From: Ascaris suum
Taxonomy: Eukaryota > Nematoda > Chromadorea > Rhabditida > Ascarididae
Direction: 5' to 3'
DNA length: 64,000 nucleotides
Assembly (NCBI GenBank): GCA_013433145.1
Contig: CM024188.1
Span: 11,026,345-11,090,344, forward strand
The first letter of the stretch is position 1; every line of letters begins with the position of its first letter. Positions 28,301 through 39,100 of this stretch are shown in pieces. The notes beneath the pieces are model-generated. The model had not been told where the DNA came from, ran no database searches, and saw nothing but the letters and a program-made list of their open reading frames with translations. A program made the translations under genes and the position numbers.

Positions 28301-29659
28301 CATGTTGTAGTTTGCCATCCTTATCCAATCCCTAACGCTTGTGTTTGCTGAACTCTTTATTGACGCACGATAGAGACGGGAGCAAATTTAAAAATGACAA
28401 GGTCTTTATAAATTTTTATTTATTTTCTTCATTTAATATCTCCCACTGTGGAAGTAGAAGAATGTCGCTAACAACGTATAGACATAAATGTAACTATTTA
28501 AATAGGAATACCCCTTCGCTGTTAATACGAGAACAGCGGAAGAGGTCAAAGCAGCCTGTGCTTTTACTTTTTCTTTAGTGACCAATACGTTTTTTTCTTT
28601 TTTTTTTCTTTCATCCGGTTTCCTGTACGTTTTTCTGACGAAATGTTGCACTCTGCAAAATGTTTGTTTTCACAGATGACTCATATGGTGTACTTGGAAT
28701 AATAAGAGAAGTCGTTTTCACCAGGGTACAGTTTATAGTGTGAGCATTGCACTGTGGGGTCTCAGGCAGGCTCTCACATCGTAGTAGCGTGAAGGGCGGA
28801 AGGTGCGTTGTTCGTATAGACATCTTCGGATGGTGTTGTAGCGAAGCGCCGAAGGGGTAACAAAGTATTTGGCAGTGACTGAGTGGAAGGGAAAAGCGGA
28901 TGAGCGCGGAGTGTCTTCGGCGGCCTCACCGCTACAACGATGTATCGCGAATTGAGCAGCCACATTTCGCTGATCTTGATGCCAGCCGAAAGAGTCAAAA
29001 GTAAGGACAGCATGGTACTTAAATCTCAGAATAGCGCCAGCTGCTCAACTTTTCAACAATTCTTCAAATCAGCAAGTTGCTCCAGGAAGAAAGAGAAATC
29101 ACTTGCAAGTAAGATAAATAAAACTGGTATACTCAGGACCACCTGGTCGGTGTATCAGAGAAAGAAGAATACGAACGTCGTCGTCCGTACACTGCGTGCA
29201 GAGACAACATTGGACAATGAAAGAAGAAACCGGAAACTGCAACTTTCCGTAACACCACGAACCACTGGACTAGCGTGTTTGACCAAGTAGCTACGGGTGA
29301 TGGCCGATGCGTCTCGTTTACAATTGTTTGAACAAGACTGCAGTTACTGATTCATTTATCTACATTCAAGTAGTAAACAGAATGAAGTTCATCGTTCAAA
29401 TGGCGAAGGAGTTGAAGGGAGAGAGGGGAAACAAAAAAGGAGAATAGCGGCAAGAAGAGGAGACTGCGGAACTGTCGCCATCTCAAAAGCGAGAGGAATA
29501 CCAAATGGGTTTATGCAAAGGCAACAAGAGCAGCGATTTTTGTGTAGGCCATCCCTAGGAAATTTTCCCGAAAACTGCCACTAACCTTGTGTGCAAAATG
29601 TTGGCTAAATAGCCGAGTTTATCCGTTTAGTGCTATCTGATGTGTTAAAATTGATTCGT
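16373..29659. other. gene-poor stretch, homopolymer-rich
   Basis: Many T-runs of 9-18 bases, purine- or pyrimidine-rich patches (e.g. 22,130-22,220) and only chance-length open frames. The 28,730-29,300 part is GC-richer, with overlapping frames on both strands, including a minus-strand start MLSLLLTLSAG at 29013 followed by a gtgagg donor. I cannot assemble a gene from it. Confidence 0.4.
27405..27426. repeat. GCTTTTT tandem repeat, three units
   Basis: Three consecutive seven-base units, the last ending in A, directly after a T12 run. Confidence 0.8.
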
Positions 29660-30112
29660 CTAGACGGTTTGAGAGGGGCAGAAGCTGAGCAGGTGAGTCG
29701 GAGGGGTTCTCGTGGTATTGGTTAGCGGTTTATTAATGACGTCGCACTTATCCAATAGATAAAACCCGGTTCTTAATTCCATTTCTTCGCCTTTTGATTG
29801 CGTACTAGGTTGTTTTAGTTTAAAGTAAGGAGAAGTGGGGTCGCCAAGTGTCAACTCGATTGTATGCACATTTGGAAATTGAAAAGCATAACGTACTACT
29901 GTACTCACGAGTAAAGTTTTAGTGCTCCAACTAGCAGTCTGGAATCGTCGTGTAATCAAGTCATCGAGTGTGGTAATGCGAATTTCTTCAGACAGTGGAA
30001 ATAAAATTTGGCTTTTACTTAAATCGAATTTGCAAGTTTCAATGCGTCTCTTATGGATCCCGTTGCGACTCTTCGTAGAAGATCTCATTCTGTCCCTCCT
30101 AATGTTGAGCAA
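29660..30112 (-). other. unidentified 150-codon open frame, minus strand
   Basis: The longest minus-strand open frame of the window. Its middle (VHTIELTLGDPTSPYFKLKQ) has coding-like composition, with a Lys/Arg-rich start and Thr/Pro-rich end. No family is recognised and no splice context stands out. About one such frame is expected by chance in 64 kb of this composition, so support is weak. Confidence 0.22.
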
Positions 30113-33100
30113 TATCGTTGTTGCAGTTTAGTTTGTGTGGGAATGAATAACGCATTTCTTCAGATAATTCACCACGATATTGGAATTTCAGTGTGGGGAT
30201 TGACTTTTCCATCTTCATTTACATTCCTTTTTATTCCAGTTCCCTATTGTCCTTTGGTCGTATGATTTTTTATATATTCATTAATGAATGTGAGCATTTT
30301 CGATGCTTCAAAAGGAACACTGAAAAACCCTTTCATTGCGTGCGGTAATCGGCAGATAGTAATATGCTGTATTGTTAATAAAAATGCAGTTGAAATACGT
30401 TGAGATGGCGCGTATATGTACATGCTGCACGCCAGTTGTTTTGCGTGGAAATTAATTCGTAGAGAGAAAAATTGCAATGCGTGTATTCAGGCGTTTTTTT
30501 AGTGAAGTGGAACAAGTGTATGAGCTATCCAGACATGCCATCGTTTTTATTCTGGAATACTCACTATCCGGCGGTCGATTCTTTATTGCCTCTTCGCCTT
30601 TTTTTCTGGCTCATTAGCTATGCTGCTGCGCTTGAATTGATTCGCCCATTCAGAGAACGCCGGTGCGAAGCATTGTTTCGATTGTTATTATCGTTTAAAT
30701 TTTCTGCTGCACATCGTAATTATATTTTTCGTTTTTTTTTTTGTCAACTCTCTTTGCCAGAATTCCATTGCTTTTTTTTTTCGCTGAGATTTGTATATTT
30801 TTATGTTTAGCTCGTTAATTTTTCTTAATGCATGCACATCATTCATCAGCTGTTAGAGCCTCAAAAGGAGATGACTGGAATGATGCTGCAAATTTAAAAA
30901 AATTTTTACCTTTGGAGAATATTTCAGTGCTAATTCACCCTCGATTACCGCGGTTTTATCCCATCAGATTTTCTTGCCCATCCTCCTAAATTATTCCTTT
31001 TTTTGCATACTGTTTGATTTGTTTTGAAGCATTAAAGCTGCTTGTTGTTCTAAAAGGTTGCAAATAGAGAGCACTAAGTAGATATTTGAAGTACAGTTTA
31101 TAACCGCAAGATTCAGACTGAACTATTTTTCTCTACGCGACTTTTTTCCTCGAAAAGGAGGAAGGTTTATTGGCCGATTATTCTAAAGTATTCGAAAGTT
31201 ACTTCAAACTTAATTTGCAACCACTTTCCCGTTATTCAATAACACCTAAGGATTCACCACTCACAGCGGCGGATCTTTCAATTTTTCTTCTTTTTTTTTT
31301 TCATGTGGTTTATAAGTGTTTGAATGCAAATACAGGTGGAAATTTTTATTTCGTTTGTTAGGTGGATTTTTTTTTTTTTTTTTTGAGAGGGATTGCATCA
31401 ATAGAATGATAGTGTGATATGAGTGTTGGTAATATTGCGATATTATTTGTTGCATAGTTGAGTAGAAATTGGCTTGCTTGTATTGTCTTTGATGAAACGC
31501 ATGAAGTTGTTATTGGCAGTGAAATGCTCTGAGTGATTATTAGTCGGAGTTCGCGATTAGAAGTTCGTCGTTTACGAGACGTTTGATTGCGAACTCGCCG
31601 ATTGTGGGCAATCGTTGTGTGAAGTATTTGAATGCATGGATTCGCATCGACAACTCTCTAGCATTTCATTTCTCTTCTGCACTGATATGCGTACGTCGGA
31701 AACTGAAAACGCTACCTAATTGGTACAGCCAGAGTGTCCTGATGGATATTTGCCATTGGCTACAAATATATATATCCGTTTGTCTAGCCAGTTATCGATT
31801 AATTTTGAGAACGAGCCATATCGTTTTTGGCTGCTCTATGAATTTTTGTTTTAATTCTGTCTTTCATGGAAATTTCATTTAGTTCGAGAAAAAGTACATG
31901 ATTTTCAATGAAGATGCCATTGCCACTTATTTGCTGACCTGTCGTGCCGAATGAGATAAGCACTTGCCGATGCGTATCATGCGATCGCCTGTGTGAGCAA
32001 TTGTACACAAAACGTGCTCATATGCTTTGCAGGTTGCGCTTTCAGTTAAATGCGGTGATATAGTCAACAATGAATGTTGTAAATTCCTTGTCGCCTTTAT
32101 AGATCGGCTCTTTTTTCGTTCCAAGCATGCAGATATCCAGTATGGGTAGTACGAAAGGTGGTATAATTTATAATGGCGACAAAAGATGAGAAGCGGTTGA
32201 GTGATGATGTTGCTTTTGTGCGAAAATTTGTTTCGCTAGAATCGCTTCGGACTCTGTGCTCACTGCTTATTGCCTGTCAGCTGTTTTTATTTGCGTTGTT
32301 CAGACGGGTGTCGACGCAGCGGTCGTCGAACAAGCTATTGGGTGCCGCGGGACCATCATTGGGCGGCGGCCAGCACATCACCCACGTCCTACACGGTCTT
32401 CAAGGTTATATTCTTCTTTTTTTTTTTTTTTCATAGAACAGTTGTTCTGTTTTCGTCCCCAATTGTTTTAGTCTATCTTTATTTACGGTCACAATTGGAG
32501 TTCAGATCCATGAAGGCACTATTCTCTTGTACAGTGTATGTGGGCAACAAAGAATAATTTCTAATTGGATGACCAGGAGCGATGGTTGTTAAGCTTTCTT
32601 CCCTGGACGGTAGTGCCTGTATCCGTCCTCTTTTTTTGTTTATTTAGGTCTTTTTTTCTGATCAGCACTCTAAAGTGCCAATGTTTTGCTTGAAATTCTT
32701 TCGATAGTTGCGTCGTTGATTGTACACTGGCTTCTGCGATTGAAAAAAAAAAAACGCAAAATTCATTCATAGGTCACTGGTTCTTTGTGATTGACGTTTC
32801 ATAATTGGATGTCATTGCTTTCGTTCGTACAAGAGACTTCAGTGGAGTATCTAGTTAATGCCTTCTTTTTTCTCTTCTTGAGCTTTTTGTTCTCGCTTAT
32901 GGGTTGTTTTGCTTGTTTTCTTGCACTAGTAAATTTCTTGTTAGAGGAAAGTTCCACCTACGCATAAAACATTTGTCGTATACATGAATAGCAGCTCAGT
33001 GCAATTGAAGAGTATCTGCTAAGAGAATACCAAAGCAAAGGGTTGATGCACTGAATAAGTGATGTGCGCAAAACAACACATCATTCCATATCACAAATGT

Positions 33101-34015
33101 GGCCGATTTTGAAGTCACTGATGACACTGTTCGTCCTTTGAGTAGTGATAGATACCAAGTGGGAAAGAAAGGAGCAGCCATTGTGGGCGTTGCTCACATT
33201 CCTTTTATCCTCTTATCTGTTAGAGTGGTGATATTAATTTTAAAAAAAACGCCTCTGAGATTTCATCTCCTCCATAAAAGTGGAATTCGAATTTTTTTTT
33301 TTTTTTTTTGAAAGCCTTCCCTCTGTCTTTCTTTTTGCTTCGATTTTCGTCGAAGAGATTAATTTAATCGCATTTGTTTTTTTATATTATTCGGTTATTC
33401 AATGAATGTTGTAGTTTATATTATATAAGAAAATATTTATCTTGTGCTTTTTCATGTGATGTTTTTGTTGATTTCGTTGTCGTTTACACATAGTAGAGCA
33501 TTTCGACGACGAATAGTCGGAGCAATTGGCCATCAACTCAGAATGGATGCTATTTTCATCTGTTCACAAGTTTTTCTGTTGCTCTTTTATGACCTAAATT
33601 GAGATCGTTCTGATCATGGTTTGCGGCGTTTCTTTGGGGAGTAGGGGCAGCCATGTGTGGGAACGCGTTGCGAGTATTCTTGCAACTGACTTTAGTGGCT
33701 TGAACCTGAACCGAATGTAAAAGATAGTGATTTTGGATGCATTTGCGTTGAACCAAGTAAGAAACAACAAGGTCCAAGTTGAACTCAAGTCGCACGTAAA
33801 CCGTGATGCGCGTTTTCGCAAAAACCCTTTTATGCGGTGTGCATGAGTGTCGGCCAGATGTTTAAAAAAGTGAATTCACGTGAGGGTTCGTGCTGAGTAG
33901 ATTGTTAGATGGGCGGTTTGCGTTAGTGCATTTCTCACCTGTTAATGCTGATGTCCCATAAAAAAATTTTGCCGTGACGTATAGTATGATGCGGGGAAAT
34001 ATTGTACAGTGACAA
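30113..34015. other. gene-poor stretch upstream of the Cys-rich candidate
   Basis: AT-rich, with T-runs at about 31363-31384, 32417-32430 and 33293-33309. Open frames do not exceed chance length, and no domain is recognised on either strand. Confidence 0.45.
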
Positions 34016-34433
34016 ATGTCGTGGGCATGTCCTCTCGTCGTTCTACTCGCGCTAGCTTACTGCGACTGTTGCAAAAGAAGTTATGCCGACAATTCCTGCC
34101 CCAGGCAAGTTGCGTTCACTGAGCTAGGGTTCCACTGCACGTTACGTTCGCTTCATGTTAGGTCTTTGAAAAAATAGACGCTATACTCATGTTCCGTTTT
34201 GTTCACAAGCCACCGCACTTTATCCTGAATGCAAATGTCTTCTGGTGGAAATGCATACAAGGCTGAATGTTGCGGGTGCTTACACGGTGCCGCCTTATGA
34301 CTATACCGGATTCCAGTGTATGTGTAAAACCTATGGGAGCACTTTCATGGGTAGACTGCGTATTGCATACGCTGTGCAATCAATTCTGACAGACAGCATT
34401 TGTGAATACATGGCCAAGTGCCTGAAGTCATAA
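34016..34433 (+). pseudogene. possible secreted cysteine-rich protein gene, frameshifted
   Basis: From ATG 34016 the frame starts MSWACPLVVLLALAYCDC, a plausible signal peptide, and continues with cysteines to a TAG at 34175-34177 (53 codons). In the next frame, open from the A-run just before that stop, a further ~85 codons run to TAA at 34431, with paired cysteines (ECKC, FQCMC, ICEYMAKC). A one-base slip at the A6 run near 34169-34174 would explain the break, either a real mutation or an assembly error. Across both parts there are about 13 cysteines. No family is recognised; nematodes have many secreted Cys-rich proteins. No intron with matching phases was found. Confidence 0.35.
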
Positions 34434-35196
34434 CTATCTTCTGTTAAGGACACGTCCTGCGTCTGTTTTTTACTCGTAACGGAAAATTCCGCGGGACGAA
34501 AAAGAATTATTTCTATTATGCTGCACTGCGCAACCTGAATCGAAACCGAAAACGCATATTCCTGTGCAGATACGTTTTTCTGGATGGGTGTACCTGGTTC
34601 ATCTGAGGATAACATGTCCAAAGAATTGTAGATCCACATTTTCGTTTCAAAGTCGACAAACGCGCTCAAGCAGTACCTCAGGTCTGGTAGATTTCAGCGG
34701 GGACGCTATAGACTTGTCTCCGCTTTTAAAATTCCGCTAGACATTCTGAATTTCCTTTTCTTTGTCTGAAGTTTGTGCTCAAAAGCGCTGCAGCCCCACT
34801 GCTGCGTTTGTACGATGGGCGCTGTAGACACGAGCCTTTCTGTTGGAAATCCCGTAAGTGGCGTGGCAGCTGTGTCTTAGGCTGCAAGATTTGGCCATCG
34901 GCGGTGTTTCAAAAGATATGTAGGTCGATATGCTCATCTTTGCGCCTCGCATGAGGCTGGGGATCCAACTTTTCTCCAGGCACAGTTGCTTGCCACCGTT
35001 CTCGACGTCCTGCAGCAACTTTGCCAGCTCGTCGTACTGTCGTAGCTTCTGGTCCGTGGAATGTTGTGTGCGCATGAGAGCGCGCAGCCACATAGTAGCG
35101 TTTCCCAAATGGCGCCTCACGATCCCGTCTTATATCGGCTCCGAGTGCTTGCAGTTTCGCGACCTTGGTATCTTTCGAGAGGGTGTAACTTTCCAT
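34331..35196 (-). other. GC-richer stretch with overlapping minus-strand open frames
   Basis: Three minus-strand open frames of 95-113 codons lie in two phases (34331-34669, 34779-35120, 34909-35196). The segment containing RQYDELAKLLQDVENGGKQL looks helical and coding-like, and the frames could join by a single shift. This pattern suits a decayed gene or mobile element, but I recognise no motif, and the first frame partly overlaps the plus-strand Cys-rich candidate. Confidence 0.2.
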
Positions 35197-35414
35197 TGGT
35201 GTGATACGGGGAGCAAGCTATGACTCTATGGTAAATACTGTAATGAACACTTCGTCATCTGCCCCCAATTTATCCCACGGCGTTCTTCAATGCTTTATGC
35301 TTCGTTTCTAAAGCAGCTGATGTTCACAATTACTTCGTTCACTTTTAGGAGCATCACTCACGTCGTAGGTAAGGAGGGAAAGTATAGGTATTTACTGTAT
35401 AGTTTCTTAGAAGT

Positions 35415-35655
35415 GTTCGATCTTCAGTATAGAACGACTGATCTCAATGCGCTTCCTTCACTTCGCAAGAAAGTATACTTATTAGTAGGGAATACCTGTG
35501 CAGAAAAAGCAATGAAAACGAACCATGCTAATGTGCAACACGTTTTGTTGACATGTCCACTATGCAGGTTAATTGGGCAGTTGATGACATTAAAAATGGC
35601 GAACATGTTCCCCGTCGCTAACGGCATTTGCTCAATGTGTGTCAAGGGTTTCTGA
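35415..35655 (+). other. unidentified exon-like segment with CxxC pairs
   Basis: After a tagtttcttag acceptor (ending near 35411) the frame runs about 80 codons to TGA. It contains QYRTTDLNALPSLRKKV, then HVLLTCPLC and GICSMCVKGF just before the stop. Two CxxC pairs about 33 residues apart could be a small zinc site. It lies 500 bases upstream of csnk-1 in the same orientation and could be the end of an upstream gene. No family recognised. Confidence 0.3.
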
Positions 35656-35856
35656 GTTAAATTCAGAGTAGAAATTGTTGATGCAATGCGCCGGTTGTGC
35701 ACAGTGAAAGCGCGACACGGGTGCAGAGTTCTGAGAGAAGAAACAATAGGTTAAAGACCACTTTTTAAATTTATTTACTAAAACGTAGTTTGCGTAGTTT
35801 GTTGCAACCGTTTTTTTTTTTTTTTTCTGCAAGTTTGGCTTAATGATGAATGAAGG

Positions 35857-35925
35857 CGTTGATGGGACAATGGTAGAGCATTTGCCCGGCAAGCGGAAGG
35901 CCGCAGGTACCTATCTCCCAAGAAT
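35857..35925 (+). repeat. tRNA-like element (Gly/Ala-type tRNA pseudogene or SINE)
   Basis: The sequence gcgttgatgggacaatggtagagcat resembles a tRNA 5' half with the A-box core tggtagagc. A five-pair anticodon-like stem (tttgc/gcgga) encloses a seven-base loop, ccggcaa. The T arm is poor (gcaggtacctatctccc), so it is probably a degenerate tRNA-derived repeat. It sits 240 bases upstream of the csnk-1 start exon. Confidence 0.4.
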
Positions 35926-36130
35926 ATTTCGTTCGTCATCAGACAGTTGTTTACTAAAACAAGGATTTTTCTCGAGGTGTCCGACTCTTTCTGACCAAGC
36001 AAATTAGTCAGGGTGGAGGTGGCTGGAAGAAGCAGTGTTTGGCCTCGTGAACTAGCGTTTCTCAACAACAGGAGTATGATGATATTCTGAACAAATCATA
36101 GCAGTAATTCACATTGATTGAACGGTGCCG

Positions 36131-36163
36131 ATTGCAGGGTGCAGTAGTCAAGTACAGGCAAGC
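36131..36163 (+). promoter_or_regulatory. splice acceptor and short 5' leader of csnk-1
   Basis: An attgcag acceptor ends at 36137, 26 bases before the csnk-1 ATG. It could be a cis acceptor for an upstream 5' exon or a spliced-leader addition site, which is usual in nematodes; the sequence alone does not distinguish them. The reading frame is open back to the acceptor but has no ATG. Confidence 0.5.
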
Positions 36164-39100
36164 ATGACGAACGTACGAGGGCCAAGTTCTTCAGCTTCTG
36201 CCTCCACGACAACCTCCACCGGTGTGCTTATGGTTGGCCCTAACTTTAAGGCTAGTTAATTCTTTTTTTTGTAAGGTTCTGGCTTAAAATTTCCCCTCAA
36301 ACTGGAAATGTAGTCTGTCACACAAGCATGTTTTTCGAAGCGACGCTTTTATTGTCTTCTGCATTTCTAGAGCGAAATGATGCTATTTTCTAGGCGCGTT
36401 GCTGTGTTTATTCTGGTGAGGTATTGAGTTATTCCTGCAATGCTGTTACTTTTAATGTTCAAATTGTGTTCAAATTTAATGTTTAGATTATAAGGATTCG
36501 AGATTGGATGATTTGAGGTTTCTCCGCGATCGTTTATTATTCTCTGCTTCTTATTTTTTGTTAATCATACTTACGTGTTTTAAGAGATTTTTGTCCGCCC
36601 CATGTTGCGTTGTTGTGCTGTATGTGTCTTTCGAGTTCAAGTGAGTTGTCAGAATGGATTTTTTTTTGTTTTTTTTTTTCGTTTCTTGAGCGGCGGGATA
36701 TTTCAGGTTGCTAGCAAACTCTGTAATACTCTCAGTGGAAGTACCGGATATTGACTGCTGGCAAAACATTTCATTGAAACCCTTCTTCTCAAAAAACTTT
36801 GTGTCCATTTCTGCCCTGTTTTTGGGATAAGCAGGGTAGTTGGAATCAAGGAAGGAGACGAATGGCAATTTTATGTCTGCAGTAATAAACTCGGCTGGTG
36901 TGTTACTTAGTTCTAATAAAAGCTTGTATCCGACTATAGTCGATCGAAGTTTGCTCTTTTTCCTCGTTTTTTTAAGGGTTGTAATTTATTCAGGTTGGGA
37001 AAAAGATCGGATGCGGAAATTTCGGTGAGTTGCGGCTAGGCAAGAATCTTTATAATAACGAGCATGTAGCCATCAAATTGGAGCCGATGAAGAGCAAAGC
37101 GCCACAGTTACATCTGGAATACCGATTTTATAAACTTCTTGGCCAAAATGGTTTGTGCTTTCGTTCTCAGCTCTATTATTTCCAGAATTTCCAGTAATTG
37201 TACGTGGGTATTTATATGACTTAATGAACTTCCATAGCGAATGTCAATTCCGATAAGCGAAAGCGGCCTCGATCTATCGGCGTGGCGAGTTTTAAGTGAA
37301 TTCGTTGTGGCTGTTTGCGAATTGGCCCTTTCTTACCCGTTTAGGGGAATGATGTTTAGGAGGGAGGATCTTGGGAAGTGCAGATGAGGAGCGAGGTGAA
37401 TTGGCCAGAGAGACGGAATATATTGAGGACTCTAAATTGGATAAGAAGCTGTGCTGGGCATTCATTTTTCCTACTTTTGAGTGAGCTGGTGAAGGCTTGC
37501 GCACAGTTGTCACTGGTTTTTTTTTTTTTTGGAGGGGAAATAACCTGGGCAAGTAATTTTTTTATTTCTAAAGAATCTGAACGCTGAATTTTGGTTAAAT
37601 TGAGCACACATAAAACTTTTTTCGAATTGTACGGTTCATTTTTTGAAGCACTTTTGTTGGCGTACTCTGGAAATAGCGTGCGGGATGCTAATCGGTACCG
37701 GTCGATTTCGGCTTGAGGTGGATGCGAATTGAGAGAGGAGAGGTGCCCGGTTGCGAAATACATCGATTTCAAAATATATTTTCCTATTAGTTCTATGCAA
37801 GCATTGCTTTCTGCAAAGGGAACATGTTTAGAAGTATTTGTTTAAACGGTAAGTTAATCGCAATAATGAGTGCTTTCCAATACGTTGCTGTGATATATGT
37901 GCTTTCAGAAGGTCTGCCTCAAGTGCACTATTTTGGACCATGCGGAAAATATAATGCTTTGGTTATGGAGTTATTAGGTCATTCGTTAGAGGATCTGTTC
38001 GACCTTTGCGAACGAAAATTTTCTCTCAAAACCGTCTCGATGATCGCCATGCAGTTGGTAGGCGCTTTTTTCACGTTCGCATATCAAACTAAATCGAGCA
38101 CCCGAGTTTCAATGGAATGGGGCTGTTTACGTTGTTATTGTGTTCCAGTTTCCATGGGAAAGAATCCCAAGGTTTGCAAGATACCCACGTCTCAAGGACA
38201 AAAGTAGAGTACATGTAATTCCCTACTGCACCAGCAAGGGGGGGGGAGGGGGTATGTTTGAAAGTGTACCGCCTAGCAACTGTAATGCATCGAAAAAAAA
38301 AGCGCCAGTTGTTGGAAAGCGACCCACAATAGTGAACTAGAGGCTAAGTTCGACACAGGGTATGTTCTGTTTCCGAAGGCAGTAGCGTGTTCGCAGCAGA
38401 TTTTCAAACGAAATTTGAGGGAGAGACTTTTACGGTATCAGTAGATGCACAAGTAGTCCATTCCGTATTGATTCCGTCACGATCGCATAAGGATGTTTTG
38501 AGATGGTTCTTTAACAGCGTTGATTTCAGATGAGGCGGATAGAATATGTGCATTCGAAGCACCTTATTTATCGGGACGTTAAACCGGAAAATTTCTTAAT
38601 TGGGCGGCATTCAACTCGCAAGCAGCATATTCTTCACATTATTGATTTCGGCCTCGCTAAAGAGTACATCGATTGCGATACAGGTGTCGATAATTATTTG
38701 TAATTAAGCTCAGCTTGAACTTGACCGATAAGAACAGTCAGAATCAGTTGTTTCTCGAAGCGAATCGTTCGCATCGGATCTTTCAAGCGTCCTTCTAAAT
38801 GTGGTTCGTGATAGCCGTATGCAATCGTTGTTGTAAAGTGCAAAAAACTGAATTGAGTAAGCGTAAGGCCGTTTTAGTAGTTTGTTGTGGGTGATTTCAG
38901 GCAAGCACATTGCCTATCGCGAACACAAATCGTTAACGGGAACGGCGAGGTATATGTCGATCAACACACACCTCGGCAAGGAGCAGAGTAGGCGGGACGA
39001 CCTCGAGGCTCTTGGGCACATGTTTATGTATTTCCTTCGTGGCTCGTTGCCTTGGCAGGGTCTAAAAGCCGATACGCTCAAAGAGCGCTATCAAAAAATC

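Noticed and set aside
27803..28351. Overlapping open frames of 82-136 codons, one with several cysteines
   Set aside because: Frames on both strands are equally open and no acceptor/donor pair or domain supports any of them.
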